From NCBI GenBank assembly GCA_002336725.1, contig DDEO01000107.1:1-23467 (forward strand): DNA of 23,467 bases. The letters run 5' to 3'. The notes beneath the pieces were generated by a model. That model made no database searches. It was not told the DNA's origin and worked only from the letters and a program-made list of their open reading frames with translations. Position numbers and translations under genes: made by a program. The stretch is from Bacteroidetes bacterium UBA1952. GTDB taxonomy: Bacteria > Bacteroidota > Bacteroidia > Chitinophagales > Chitinophagaceae. Positions 14,256-22,936 of the stretch are shown in pieces; within the stretch, counting starts at the first letter, position 1, and every line of letters starts with the position of its first letter.

Positions 14256-15236
14256 ATGAAGCACTTACTCTGTTTGCTACTTTCTTTAACAGCCCTTTCT
14301 GCGACCGCGCAAATAAGCGATCAGGAGCTTCTGGGCGTTACCGTCAAATCCAGGCGGCTCGATGTTCGACAGATTCTGGATAGCATCAATAAAAACGCAC
14401 CCGCAAACTACGCCGAGCCAGATACAATCGCCGGTATCTATCAAAGCCGCTATAACCGGGGAACCGACACTCTTTTTTCAATTTCAATGCCGGCTTATAT
14501 TCTTAAAAAAGAAGACGGCAATTATGGCGAATTGCTGCGCGACACCACCCGGATAGTTGTGCCGAACGACCACCGCAAAACCAAGGCCCACTTCGACCGG
14601 ACGCTTACCATCACCAATGCCCCTTTTCCGGCCAAAACATCCACGATGGCATTTGTGAAACGTCTTTACGAAATCAAAGAGACAAGCCACATGCTCTATG
14701 GCCGCGAGGGTACCGACGACGACCCCTATTTCTACCTGTTGTTTCGGCCCAAGAAGAAAAAAGGGATTCCCCTGATTGCGCGGCCTTTCGTTTCTTCTAT
14801 TGACAAAGATTCTGTTTTGAGCTACTGGCTCATCAAAATACGCCGCAAAAACTGGACGATGGTGTCCTACGAGGCAGGCATCCTGCTGAGCGCCCCCGAA
14901 ACAGGCGACGAACTTATCAAAACACAATCATTCGACCGCGCCCGCGCACTTATTGAATCCGCCAAAAACCAAACCAACCTGCGCCGTTATGTGATCCGTC
15001 AGGAGTGGCAGCCGCAGGACGATGGCAGGTATCGCTTTCAGCATTCTATGCAAAGCGACAACCTGCTAAATTTTTCGCTGGCGCTTTTCCGGAAATTTCC
15101 GGACCCCGGCGGCTATGCAGGCACCGCAGAATTCACTGCCGACCCGCAGCTTCCTATTCCACCGAAAGATGTCTTGCGGCCCTATAATATCAACAGCTAC
15201 AGCAAAGAACGGAGCCAGTATTCCGGAAACGATTAA
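14256..15236 (+). CDS. Secreted protein of unknown function
   Basis: A 326-aa protein with a clear signal peptide (MKHLLCLLLSLTALSATAQ). The mature part starts with ELLGVTVKSRRLDVRQILDS and INKNAPANY, which recalls the segment that follows the carboxypeptidase-regulatory-like domain in Bacteroidota outer-membrane-associated proteins, where a region of the form VVVKAR...IVDSILKNIPKNY is common; that regulatory domain is missing here. The rest has mixed alpha/beta composition, many charged residues and no catalytic motif I can name. It has its own promoter and is followed by 275 bp before the TPR gene, so it is probably a single-gene unit. Likely periplasmic or outer-membrane facing; function unknown. 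Confidence 0.75.
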   Translation: MKHLLCLLLSLTALSATAQISDQELLGVTVKSRRLDVRQILDSINKNAPANYAEPDTIAGIYQSRYNRGTDTLFSISMPAYILKKEDGNYGELLRDTTRIVVPNDHRKTKAHFDRTLTITNAPFPAKTSTMAFVKRLYEIKETSHMLYGREGTDDDPYFYLLFRPKKKKGIPLIARPFVSSIDKDSVLSYWLIKIRRKNWTMVSYEAGILLSAPETGDELIKTQSFDRARALIESAKNQTNLRRYVIRQEWQPQDDGRYRFQHSMQSDNLLNFSLALFRKFPDPGGYAGTAEFTADPQLPIPPKDVLRPYNINSYSKERSQYSGND

Positions 15237-15446
15237 GCCGAAAGCGCCGTGCTGCTACTCCGGAATTTGCGTTGTAGAAGGCGGTAGATTCCGGAAAAAG
15301 GAGGCGATATAGGAGCGGGCCTGAGCGGGGCGGCATCTGCATAAATCTCTTTGGCACGCAGGCACAAGGGCTTTTTTTTCACGCTTCTTACCGCATAAAC
15401 ACCCGCGCCGCCGCCACAAGCACCGACCGGTAGCCTTTTTCCGGCC

Positions 15447-15454
15447 TATTTTTG
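15447..15454 (+). promoter_or_regulatory. Possible -7 box of the TPR gene
   Basis: TATTTTTG, an exact TAnnTTTG, about 57 bp before the ATG at 15512. The -33 region has no TTTG. It overlaps the TTG at 15452 that would begin the longest ORF, arguing against that start. Confidence 0.4.
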
Positions 15455-15511
15455 AAGCCGCACATCTCAAGGCGGTTTTCCCCAAAAAAATCGCTGCTTT
15501 TCTCTCTGCCT

Positions 15512-18500
15512 ATGCGCCCCGTAGCCCTGCGGCCTTTGATAGGTCTGTCTTTTTGTATCCTTTTTTCTCACACCGCCTTTGCGCAGGCCCCCTTCCCGAA
15601 GTCTGCCTTCGCATCCGGCACACTGCGCGGCATCGCCGACTATCGCCACGGCAACACGCAGGCGGCCACGCAGGCTTTTGAAAAAGCCGCACAGACACCG
15701 CCGCCCGCCACGCCCTCGGATGCTTTTTTCTTCGCCGACCTCCTGGAAGGCTATTCGCTGCTGGCCGGCATTAAAACCGGCGACTCGCTGCTGATTGCCC
15801 GGGCCGAAGAAATCTGGAACCGCGACGCAAGGGCGCAAATGTTTCGCGACCGCATCGCCGCCGCCCTGAGCGAACAGGCTTTTTATGCTGGCGACTGGGA
15901 GAAAACGGCCCGCTATGGCGCAGCGGCAGGCTATCACCACCACAGCAACGAAGAGCTGGCCACGCTGAAATTCCGGACGGCCTATGCCTATCTGAACCTA
16001 AAAGAACTCGACAAGGCCGAGCCGCTGTTCCGGGCCATGAAGGGCGTAGAAGGACCGTATCAAACACCGGCCTATTATTATTATGGACTGCTGGCCTATC
16101 AGCAAAACCGATATGACGAGGCGCTGCGCAACCTGCAACGCGTGGCCGACGAGCCGCGTTATAAAAGCACCGTTCCCTATTTTATTGCCGAGCTGAAATA
16201 TCTGCAAGGCGACAAAGAAGGCGCACGTGCCGATGCCCAGGCCCTGCTGGCCGCGCCGGAGAAAAGTTATTATCAGAACGAACTGCAACTGCTGACCGCG
16301 CAGGTGCTCTACGATTCCGGAAAATACCGTGAAGCACTGCCCTATTTTGAAGCTTATTACGACGCTGCCGATGCCTTGCGCCGCGAAACACTCTACGAAA
16401 TCGGGTATAGCTATTTCCAAAACAAAAATTATCCGCAGGCCATCTCCCGCCTCAAGCCCGTTACCGCCGGCGAAGACTCCCTGGCACAGCTCTCTGCCGT
16501 TTTGCTGGGCGATGCCTATCTGCTAAACGGCGACCGCAATGGCGCACGGACTGCCTATACGCTGGCGGCGGGGCCTGATTTTTATCCGGCGCTGCAACAA
16601 TCGTCGATGCTCAAAGCCGCCGCCCTGCTCTATGAAGCGGGTCGCGACGGCGAGGCGCAACGCATCCTGGCACGCCGCGACGAGCTGTATCCCAACGCCG
16701 CCGACGACGCACAGGTGAAAAACCTGCGGGCCGCTATTGCCCTGCGTGCCGGTCAATACCGCGCGGCGATGAATGTGCTGGCAGGACAAACCGCCGCGCC
16801 CCGCTATGCCGCCATCATGCAAAGGGCAAGCTACGGACAGGCCCTGCAACAACTGCAACTGGGCGATGTGGCCGGTGCCGACAGCCTGCTGCGCCAATCG
16901 CTTTCGTTTCCGGAAGAAAGGCGCTATCAGGCTGCTGCTGCGTTTTGGCTTTCCGAAACCGCCTATCGCCTGGGCCGCTACGACGATGCCGTGCGCTATG
17001 CCGATGCCTATCTGCGCGAGATTTCCGGAATTTCCCGCCCCATCACCGGCCCGGAAGTATCGCCTGCCGCCGCCGAACTCAACCGGGGCTATGCGCTGCT
17101 GGGATTGAAAGATTATGCCGGGGCGCAGGATGCTTTTGCAAGCGCCAAAAAAGCCGGTGGCACTATCGCCGCCAACGCCGCCATCCGCGAGGCCGACGCC
17201 GCGCTGATGCAACGCAATTTTGCGCAGGCGCAGCAACTCTATCAGCAGGCAACGGTTTTGCCCAAAGAAGAAGAAGATTATGCCCTGCTGCAACAAGCCA
17301 TGCTCCTGGGCCTGGGCGGCAAGCTGGGCGAGAAACAGCAAATCCTGCAACGCATCTATTCCCGCACCCCCGTTTCGGCCTATGCCGCCGAAGCACGCTA
17401 CGAAGCCGGCGTAAACCTGATAGCGCAGGACAAACACCGCGACGCCGTTGCCGTGCTTACACCGCTAACCACCGGAACGCCTTTTGCCGCCAAAGCACTG
17501 TTGCGCATCGGCTATAGCCAAAACGAACTAAACGACAACAAAGCCGCCATCGCCGCCTATAGCCGTGTGCTGGAAGTAGCGCCCGGAACGGCAGACGCAC
17601 AGGCCGCACTGGAATCGCTGCGCGGCATTTATACCGAGATGGGTCAGCCGGATGCCTATGCGGCGCTGATAGCCAAAGCCGGAAATGCAACGCCGGGCGC
17701 GGGGGTGGATTCGGTATTTTATACCGCCGCCGAAACCCATTTTGCCGCCAACCGTTTCGACAAGGCCGCAATGGCATATCAGGATTATCTGAACCGCTAT
17801 CCCGACGGGGGATTTGCGCCGAAGGCGGCCTTCTATGGCGCACAGAGCTACGACCGGATTCGCAATTATGCCGAGGCACGCCGCCTCTACGACAAAGTGA
17901 TTTCCTACCCGGCCAACGAGTTTACCGCACAGGCCGCCCAACGGCTTGCTACACTCGCCGCACAGGATGCCGACACGGCCACGGCTCAACGCGCCTACGA
18001 AGCACTGCTGGCCAACGCCACCGGAAGCGTACAGACCCAGCAGGCCCAGTTAGGACTCTTGCGCATCTATAGCCTCCAAAATCGCTACGCCGACGCAGCC
18101 CCGCTGGCCGACACCCTGCTGCAAAATGCCTCGCTGGATGCCGCCACCAAAACCCAGGTGGCCCTCTATCGCGCCAACGCCGCCGCCGCAGCGGGCGACA
18201 CCACTGCCGCCATGCGCTACTGGGAGCAAAGCCGCAGCAGCAAACTGGCCGCCGTGAGCGCCGAAGCGACCTACCAACTGGCCGCCGCCGCCCTGCGCGA
18301 AGGCAATCTCGCCAAAGCAGAAAACACAGCTATGTCGGCCATTCGCATCAGCGGCGCACCGGAGTGGTGGAACGTGAAATCCTATCTGATTCTGGCCGAA
18401 GTTTTCCGGCAACAGAAAGATTATTTCAACGCCCGCGCCACGCTGGAAAGCATTGCCAGGAATGCCAAAAATCCGGAACTGAAAGCAGAGGCCCGCACCC

Positions 18501-18556
18501 AACTGACCCGCGTGGCCGCTGAAGAAAAAACCACAAAACCCACCAAAGGAAAATGA
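15512..18556 (+). CDS. Large periplasmic TPR-repeat protein
   Basis: A 1014-aa exported protein made almost wholly of tetratricopeptide-like helical hairpins. Seen: signal peptide MRPVALRPLIGLSFCILFSH... ending TAFA|Q at about residue 24; then many repeats with the TPR pattern of a small residue at positions 8 and 20 and Tyr at 11 (for example AYAYLNLKELDKAEPLF, YGLLAYQQNRYDEALRNL, FPKSAFASGTLRGIADYRHG); a short Lys-rich C-terminus. TPR solenoids bind other proteins, and the next gene, which overlaps by 4 bp (ATGA), encodes a beta-barrel, so the two are probably partners at the outer membrane. Ala codons are very frequent but base usage is like the neighbours. The longest ORF starts at a TTG (15452); the ATG at 15512 directly precedes the signal peptide. 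Confidence 0.85.
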   Translation: MRPVALRPLIGLSFCILFSHTAFAQAPFPKSAFASGTLRGIADYRHGNTQAATQAFEKAAQTPPPATPSDAFFFADLLEGYSLLAGIKTGDSLLIARAEEIWNRDARAQMFRDRIAAALSEQAFYAGDWEKTARYGAAAGYHHHSNEELATLKFRTAYAYLNLKELDKAEPLFRAMKGVEGPYQTPAYYYYGLLAYQQNRYDEALRNLQRVADEPRYKSTVPYFIAELKYLQGDKEGARADAQALLAAPEKSYYQNELQLLTAQVLYDSGKYREALPYFEAYYDAADALRRETLYEIGYSYFQNKNYPQAISRLKPVTAGEDSLAQLSAVLLGDAYLLNGDRNGARTAYTLAAGPDFYPALQQSSMLKAAALLYEAGRDGEAQRILARRDELYPNAADDAQVKNLRAAIALRAGQYRAAMNVLAGQTAAPRYAAIMQRASYGQALQQLQLGDVAGADSLLRQSLSFPEERRYQAAAAFWLSETAYRLGRYDDAVRYADAYLREISGISRPITGPEVSPAAAELNRGYALLGLKDYAGAQDAFASAKKAGGTIAANAAIREADAALMQRNFAQAQQLYQQATVLPKEEEDYALLQQAMLLGLGGKLGEKQQILQRIYSRTPVSAYAAEARYEAGVNLIAQDKHRDAVAVLTPLTTGTPFAAKALLRIGYSQNELNDNKAAIAAYSRVLEVAPGTADAQAALESLRGIYTEMGQPDAYAALIAKAGNATPGAGVDSVFYTAAETHFAANRFDKAAMAYQDYLNRYPDGGFAPKAAFYGAQSYDRIRNYAEARRLYDKVISYPANEFTAQAAQRLATLAAQDADTATAQRAYEALLANATGSVQTQQAQLGLLRIYSLQNRYADAAPLADTLLQNASLDAATKTQVALYRANAAAAAGDTTAAMRYWEQSRSSKLAAVSAEATYQLAAAALREGNLAKAENTAMSAIRISGAPEWWNVKSYLILAEVFRQQKDYFNARATLESIARNAKNPELKAEARTQLTRVAAEEKTTKPTKGK

Positions 18557-20214
18557 GGCGCAATCATCTTGCCCTGACCCAAACGATTTGCACCGGATTG
18601 CTTTGCTGTGCGCTGCCGGCATCGGCTCAAAGGCCCGCCGAGAAGGCTCCTACTTCCCGCGACAGTATTAAGAACGCTACGGTTTCCGTCTATCAAACCT
18701 ATCAGCCGGAGCTAAAGCCGGTGTATAAACCGCTGCTTGTGCCATCGGTTCCGGAGCCGGACACCACCACTTTTGCGCAGCGTTACAACGTGGCCCCCGA
18801 AGCCGCCGCACTGCCCTATTATCCCATCCCCATTCGCCCGCTGGCCCTGCAAAGAGACAGCGCAGCCGATAGCCGGCAGGATTATCTGAGCGCGGGCGGC
18901 GGCAATCGCAGCACCTTCATGCTCGACGGCGCTACGGCGCGCATCCGGGGCGAAAATCTCTCCTCGGTACTCTCGCTGCATCATATCCAGCAGGCCGATG
19001 AACGCATAAACGGACGACGCTACAACGAAACCGAAGCGGCCTGGTCGATGAAAACGCTGATGGGATTTGGCATCCTCAACGGGCAGGTGGACGGGCTGCA
19101 CAAGAGCTATGGCGATTATGGATTTAACGAGAGCCGTACGCCGCCCACCGACTTGGGAATGCGCACTTATAGTGGTTTCGGCGTAGCCGCCGGATTGGAT
19201 ATCCCGGTCAGTTCAAAGGTCAATGGCGTTCGTTCCATCCGGCCGGAGCTTGCTTTCCGGTATTTCAACGGGCCGGCCATCGGCGGCGAAACCATGTTCA
19301 GAGCAGAGGTGCCACTTGTGGCCGAACCGGGCAATGGCGTGCGCATCGAAGTAACACCCTCGGTAAACTTCACGACTGTAAGCCTGCCGACCGGCACGGG
19401 CTACAACAACGTGCATACGCTGGCTTCGGCGCTGGTCTTTGATCAGCCGCGCTTTCTGCTTCGCGCCGGCGTTATTCCGGCATATGTGCAGGATCAGGGC
19501 GGGCGCGTATTGCCCGATCTGGCCTTTCTTTATCGTATTATTCCGGAAAAAACATCGCTGGAAATCGGCTGGAAGGGCCGCATAATTCAGAACCGATACG
19601 AGGAACTGGCCGCGCAGAATCCGTATCTGAACCGCTATAGGATTGCCCAGACGGAAAGCCGCGAAGCCTACGCCGAGGTGGCAACCAATGTAGGGCAGAA
19701 TATTGCCCTTTCGGTGCGGGGCAGCTACTGGGAATGGAGTGCGTTGCCGCTTTTTATAAATGATTATACCCCGCCTGCCGCCACCGGATTTAACCTGCAA
19801 TACGAGGCCGCAAAAGCGATGATGCTTCAGGCACGCCTGCGCTATGCCATTGGCGAAAACCTGCAAGTGGGCGCTTTCACGCAACTGGCCAATTATTTTC
19901 CGGAAATCAGCGCCCAGCTGTGGCACACGCCCAATGTACGCTTTGGGGCAGATGCCCATTTTGAACCCGTCAAAACCCTGCAAATCAGCGGACTGTTTTC
20001 CTTCGCCGACGGCATTCGGGCGCTGGGTGCTACCGGGCAAAGCATTTCCCTCAACCCGATTGGCGACCTGAGTGCGCGCATTGCCTATCAGTTTATTCCG
20101 CAATGGACGATTTGGGTGCAGGGAACCAATTTGATGGACCTTCGCAACGAACGCTATTATGGATATCCGGCTATCGGTCGGGGCGTGGCTGCCGGGCTGC
20201 GTGTAAACCTTTAA
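18553..20214 (+). CDS. Outer-membrane beta-barrel protein (TonB-receptor-like barrel without plug)
   Basis: A 553-aa exported protein. Seen: signal peptide ending about PASA|Q at residue 25; a Pro-rich periplasmic stretch (YQTYQPELKPVYKPLLVPSV); then from about residue 110 a series of amphipathic strands with aromatic girdles, ending NLMDLRNERYYGYPAIGRG and AAGLRVNL, which looks like the end of a TonB-dependent-receptor barrel. No TonB plug domain precedes it, so it is probably not a classical receptor. The ATG overlaps the stop of the TPR gene (ATGA), giving translational coupling. Similar TPR-barrel pairs are often annotated as TonB-dependent receptors in Bacteroidota. Ligand or role unknown. 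Confidence 0.75.
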   Translation: MRRNHLALTQTICTGLLCCALPASAQRPAEKAPTSRDSIKNATVSVYQTYQPELKPVYKPLLVPSVPEPDTTTFAQRYNVAPEAAALPYYPIPIRPLALQRDSAADSRQDYLSAGGGNRSTFMLDGATARIRGENLSSVLSLHHIQQADERINGRRYNETEAAWSMKTLMGFGILNGQVDGLHKSYGDYGFNESRTPPTDLGMRTYSGFGVAAGLDIPVSSKVNGVRSIRPELAFRYFNGPAIGGETMFRAEVPLVAEPGNGVRIEVTPSVNFTTVSLPTGTGYNNVHTLASALVFDQPRFLLRAGVIPAYVQDQGGRVLPDLAFLYRIIPEKTSLEIGWKGRIIQNRYEELAAQNPYLNRYRIAQTESREAYAEVATNVGQNIALSVRGSYWEWSALPLFINDYTPPAATGFNLQYEAAKAMMLQARLRYAIGENLQVGAFTQLANYFPEISAQLWHTPNVRFGADAHFEPVKTLQISGLFSFADGIRALGATGQSISLNPIGDLSARIAYQFIPQWTIWVQGTNLMDLRNERYYGYPAIGRGVAAGLRVNL

Positions 20215-20240
20215 AAAAAGCAAAGGGGCGGCTCGTTTCT

Positions 20241-20248
20241 TACCTTCG
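20241..20248 (+). promoter_or_regulatory. -7 box of the HU-SPOR gene
   Basis: TACCTTCG followed by CC, the same decamer as the ispD box. Leader of about 40 bases, pyrimidine-rich, to the ATG at 20293. No clear -33 element. It suggests the gene can be expressed apart from the TPR-barrel pair. Confidence 0.5.
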
Positions 20249-20292
20249 CCAACGCTTTTTTCTCTTTCTCTCTTTTTCCTTTCTGTTTATAA

Positions 20293-21207
20293 ATGGACAT
20301 CGCAAAGTACATAGGACTGTATCTGCTCAAGAATAAATTCTGCTACCTGCACGGGCTGGGCAATCTGCAAATCCATAAAAAGCCACCGGTGGTGAATGGC
20401 GACACGCTTTCGGCTCCCGGCTACGAAATCTCGCTGCAATCTACTGGTTCTATCGACGATAATCTGGCCAATTTCATCGCCACTGCCGAGCAGACGAGCA
20501 TTGCCAAAGCTTCTACCGAGATTCGCAGCTTTGTGGACAACGCCCGCGCCGAACTCGCTGCCGGCAACACGGTCGTCATTCCGGGTATTGGTCATTTCGC
20601 CCATCAGAACGGAAAGACTGCTTTCGTTGCCGACCCCAATTTTTCTTATGCGCCGACGGCCATCCCAACGCTGAAGATGAGCCAGCGATTAGAAGAAAAG
20701 CCATCTTTTAAACGCGCAACCCCCGAAGAAGAGCACAACAACCGCTCCGGATCTACGCTGAACAACACCAAAATCTGGCTGATTCTGCTGGCGGTCGCCG
20801 GTCTGATCGGTGTCATCGTGCTGGTTTCCCGCTTCCTGGCCAAAGACCAGGCAGAGGCCCCCGCCGTACCCGCTCCGGTAGCAACACCCGCTCCTGCCGC
20901 TCCGATAGACACAATGGCTGCCGCCCCGATGCCGGCGGATACAAACACTCCGGCAATGCCTGCTCCTCCTGCCGCCAGCGCAACCGGGATGCAAATCGTT
21001 TTGCGGTCGTATCCTACCCGTGCCGCCGCCGAAAAGCGCCAGCGCCAACTCAAAACCACGCCCCTCGGCGAAAGTGTTTCCCTAATTGCGCAGGATTCGG
21101 CCCATTATCTGGTTGTGATTCCTTATGCCGGCGCTTTATCAGATTCTACACGGGTGCTCGACAGCCTGAGCCGCGTTTATGGCAGTCCTGCCACGCTGCG
21201 CCGGTAA
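20293..21207 (+). CDS. HU/CCDC81-domain, single-TM, SPOR-domain protein
   Basis: A 304-aa bitopic inner-membrane protein. Seen: N-terminal region (about 1-130) with the HU-related CCDC81-type layout, MDIAKYIGLYLLKNKFCYLH then GLGNLQIHKKPP, a helical middle, and NTVVIPGIGHFAHQNGKTAF; a hydrophilic linker; one membrane helix at about 160-180; an Ala/Pro-rich periplasmic linker (about 185-228); and a C-terminal SPOR domain (about 230-304, MQIVLRSYPTRAAAEKRQRQ), which binds glycan strands lacking stem peptides at division sites. This arrangement is known in Bacteroidota and may link the cytoplasm to septal peptidoglycan. Whether the HU part binds DNA is not known. It follows the TPR-barrel pair after 78 bp and is closed by a strong terminator. 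Confidence 0.88.
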   Translation: MDIAKYIGLYLLKNKFCYLHGLGNLQIHKKPPVVNGDTLSAPGYEISLQSTGSIDDNLANFIATAEQTSIAKASTEIRSFVDNARAELAAGNTVVIPGIGHFAHQNGKTAFVADPNFSYAPTAIPTLKMSQRLEEKPSFKRATPEEEHNNRSGSTLNNTKIWLILLAVAGLIGVIVLVSRFLAKDQAEAPAVPAPVATPAPAAPIDTMAAAPMPADTNTPAMPAPPAASATGMQIVLRSYPTRAAAEKRQRQLKTTPLGESVSLIAQDSAHYLVVIPYAGALSDSTRVLDSLSRVYGSPATLRR

Positions 21208-21218
21208 CACCCGTTATT

Positions 21219-21236
21219 TTCCGGAAAATTCCGGAA
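21219..21236. repeat. Two phased TTCCGGAA palindromes
   Basis: TTCCGGAA at 21219-21226 and again at 21229-21236, starting 10 bp apart, one helical turn. They lie between the HU-SPOR stop codon and the terminator. The same 10-bp spacing occurs at 15087 and 15097 inside the secreted-protein gene. Confidence 0.85.
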
Positions 21237-21246
21237 ATATTTCCTC

Positions 21247-21291
21247 AAAATAAAGGAGACCTTCTTCAACCGAAGGCCTCCTTTATTTTTT
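21247..21291. terminator. Bidirectional terminator between convergent genes
   Basis: Arms AAATAAAGGAG-CCTTC and GAAGG-CTCCTTTATTT with one internal mismatch and a 7-base loop, flanked by A-run and T-run, so it can end transcripts from both sides. The stop codon of the leftward YkgJ-type gene (21266-21268) lies in the loop, so one arm is coding sequence. Confidence 0.85.
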
Positions 21292-21739
21292 CCAGCACGG
21301 TATAGGTAATGGGGCAGAAAGTGCTGTTTTTGAGCGTGATAGGAATGCGTTTAAGTACCACATCTTCATCGGTGTAGGGAAAGCGGCGGCAGTCGGACGG
21401 GCGCTCTTCATAGATGCTGCACGCATTATCGGCACCGAGGAAAGGACACGGCTGCGACTGCAACACATAGTCGTTGTCTTCATCGAGGCGCAGGTAGCGG
21501 GCCACCATTTCGCCTTCTTTGATGCGCAGGTGTTTGGCAATGCGTTTGATATCCGGCTGCTTGAAGCGGGGCGAATAATGCCGGCAGCAGGCGGCGCAGG
21601 AAAGGCAATCTATCTTTTCAAACGCTTCTTCATGCAGCCGGGGCAGGGCTTGCAGGATTTTGTTTTTCGGCCCGCGTTCCAACACGCGGCGATAGGCTTT
21701 CTGATGTTCCAGCGCCCGCTTTTTCCAGTCTTGTTCCAT
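21266..21739 (-). CDS. YkgJ-family cysteine cluster protein
   Basis: A 157-aa soluble protein of the CxxCxxCC zinc/iron-binding family (formerly UPF0153). Seen: Cys45, Cys48, Cys51 and Cys52 in CLSCAACC; Cys98 in QPCPFLG; Cys107 in NACSIYEERPSDCRRFP with Cys117; and Cys142 near the C-terminus, the full set of eight cysteines seen in the family. It probably binds a metal ion or an Fe-S cluster; the biochemical role of most members is unknown. Its last codons form one arm of the terminator shared with the HU-SPOR gene. It has an exact TAnnTTTG box upstream and is probably a single-gene unit. Stop TGA. Confidence 0.92.
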   Translation of the reverse strand: MEQDWKKRALEHQKAYRRVLERGPKNKILQALPRLHEEAFEKIDCLSCAACCRHYSPRFKQPDIKRIAKHLRIKEGEMVARYLRLDEDNDYVLQSQPCPFLGADNACSIYEERPSDCRRFPYTDEDVVLKRIPITLKNSTFCPITYTVLEKIKEAFG

Positions 21740-21797
21740 TAAAAAATTTCCAAAAAAGGGGATTACCGGCGGCGGCGCGTTCCCTGTTTCGGGGCGG

Positions 21798-21805
21798 CAA
21801 AATTA
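21798..21805 (-). promoter_or_regulatory. -7 box of the YkgJ-type gene
   Basis: Minus strand TAATTTTG, an exact TAnnTTTG. GTTG lies 18 bp upstream as a fair -33 element. The leader would be about 50 bases. Confidence 0.5.
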
Positions 21806-21853
21806 CTGCCGATGCCAATGCGCCAACACAAAGCCAGCGGTTGGGGATGCACC

Positions 21854-22918
21854 CTACTCCGTTTTCTTAAAAAACAAATGAGCGACCTGCCCGTTTAAGC
21901 CATTGATGGAAAGCGTGCGCTCGTCCGGGCCGTCTTTTATGGTAAGGGCCACCGTATTTTCCGGAATATTCCCTTCGGCCAGCAGGAAGAGGGTGAGTGT
22001 GTTCCATACGCCCGCCGTAATGGGCAAAGTCAGGATGCGTTTTTCGGCACTCAGCTTTTCGTTGTTCAGGATTTCCCGTCCGTTGTAGTGCAGCGAAATC
22101 ACGTCTCCATCGTTTTCCACGCCGTCCCAGATAGCTATCTGAATGCTGTCGCCCTTGACGATGTAGGTATTGCGCAGCGAGGCGGTGTCTATCTTCTGCA
22201 CTGTTGGCGTGGGCAGCGGGCGCTCCGGCGCGGGCAGTTTTGCCACCACGGGCGGCGGCGGCGAAGCAATGGGCGCAGGCCGGTTGATAGCCGGAATCGG
22301 CAAGGGGCGGCTGATGTTCAGGCGCAGCGCAGGCGGCGCGACTGCCCCGATAGACTGCGAAGCAAAAGGCAGTGCAGCGATACTTTCCGGAACGGGTTTG
22401 GGTTCGGGCTTAGGCGGGGGCGGTGTGGGACGTGGCGGCGGCGGCGTGGGTTTAGGCGGCGGCGGCGGTGCGGGTTTGGGCGGCGGCGGCGGCGTAGCAT
22501 CGAGATCCACAAAGGTCATTACGCCGCCTTCGCAGGGGGTTCCATCGGGTTGGCGGCTGCTGAACGGGCCGTTCCAGACACGCCTGCCGGGCATGGAAGA
22601 GAGCTTGAGGCGGGCGGCAAAAAAACACAGCACCATTCCCGGCGCGTCGTAATCCATGCTTTGGGTTTCGCGCAGATAAAGCTCCTGCCCGTCGTCGGAG
22701 AGGCGGCCAATGAGCGTTGCCTTCAGGTCGCCACCCGCCGACTGGGTGATGCTGTAGCCCGTAATATTGGCACCGTTGGCGGTATAGTAGATATAATAGT
22801 ATTGGGGCGGATGTCCGGCAATGCGCACTTCGCCCCGCAGCGTGCGCTTGTATTTCTGTGCATACACGGGCAACGCCGCGAGCGCAAACAGGGAAAGCAA
22901 AAAGTAGAAAATGCGCAT
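21854..22918 (-). CDS. Secreted protein with polyproline linker
   Basis: A 354-aa exported protein. Seen: signal peptide MRIFYFLLSLFALAALPVYA|Q; a first domain (about 22-140) rich in beta strands and Tyr (HPPQYYYIYYTANGANITGY); a rigid linker at 143-177 made of PPPPKP-type repeats and a longer Pro-rich stretch to about 245; and a C-terminal domain (about 255-350) with DSIQIAIWDGVENDGDVISL and NGREIL, a pattern common in secreted Bacteroidota proteins that carry a small beta-sandwich. No catalytic motif is evident. The long polyproline rod could span the periplasm or peptidoglycan. Translation of such runs usually needs EF-P. It has an exact TAnnTTTG box 10 bp before the ATG. Stop TAG. Confidence 0.8.
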   Translation of the reverse strand: MRIFYFLLSLFALAALPVYAQKYKRTLRGEVRIAGHPPQYYYIYYTANGANITGYSITQSAGGDLKATLIGRLSDDGQELYLRETQSMDYDAPGMVLCFFAARLKLSSMPGRRVWNGPFSSRQPDGTPCEGGVMTFVDLDATPPPPPKPAPPPPPKPTPPPPRPTPPPPKPEPKPVPESIAALPFASQSIGAVAPPALRLNISRPLPIPAINRPAPIASPPPPVVAKLPAPERPLPTPTVQKIDTASLRNTYIVKGDSIQIAIWDGVENDGDVISLHYNGREILNNEKLSAEKRILTLPITAGVWNTLTLFLLAEGNIPENTVALTIKDGPDERTLSINGLNGQVAHLFFKKTE

Positions 22919-22928
22919 GAGAGAACAG

Positions 22929-22936
22929 CAAAATTA
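22929..22936 (-). promoter_or_regulatory. -7 box of the polyproline protein gene
   Basis: Minus strand TAATTTTG, an exact TAnnTTTG and identical to the YkgJ-type box, 10 bp before the ATG at 22918, so a very short leader. No clear -33 element. Confidence 0.45.
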
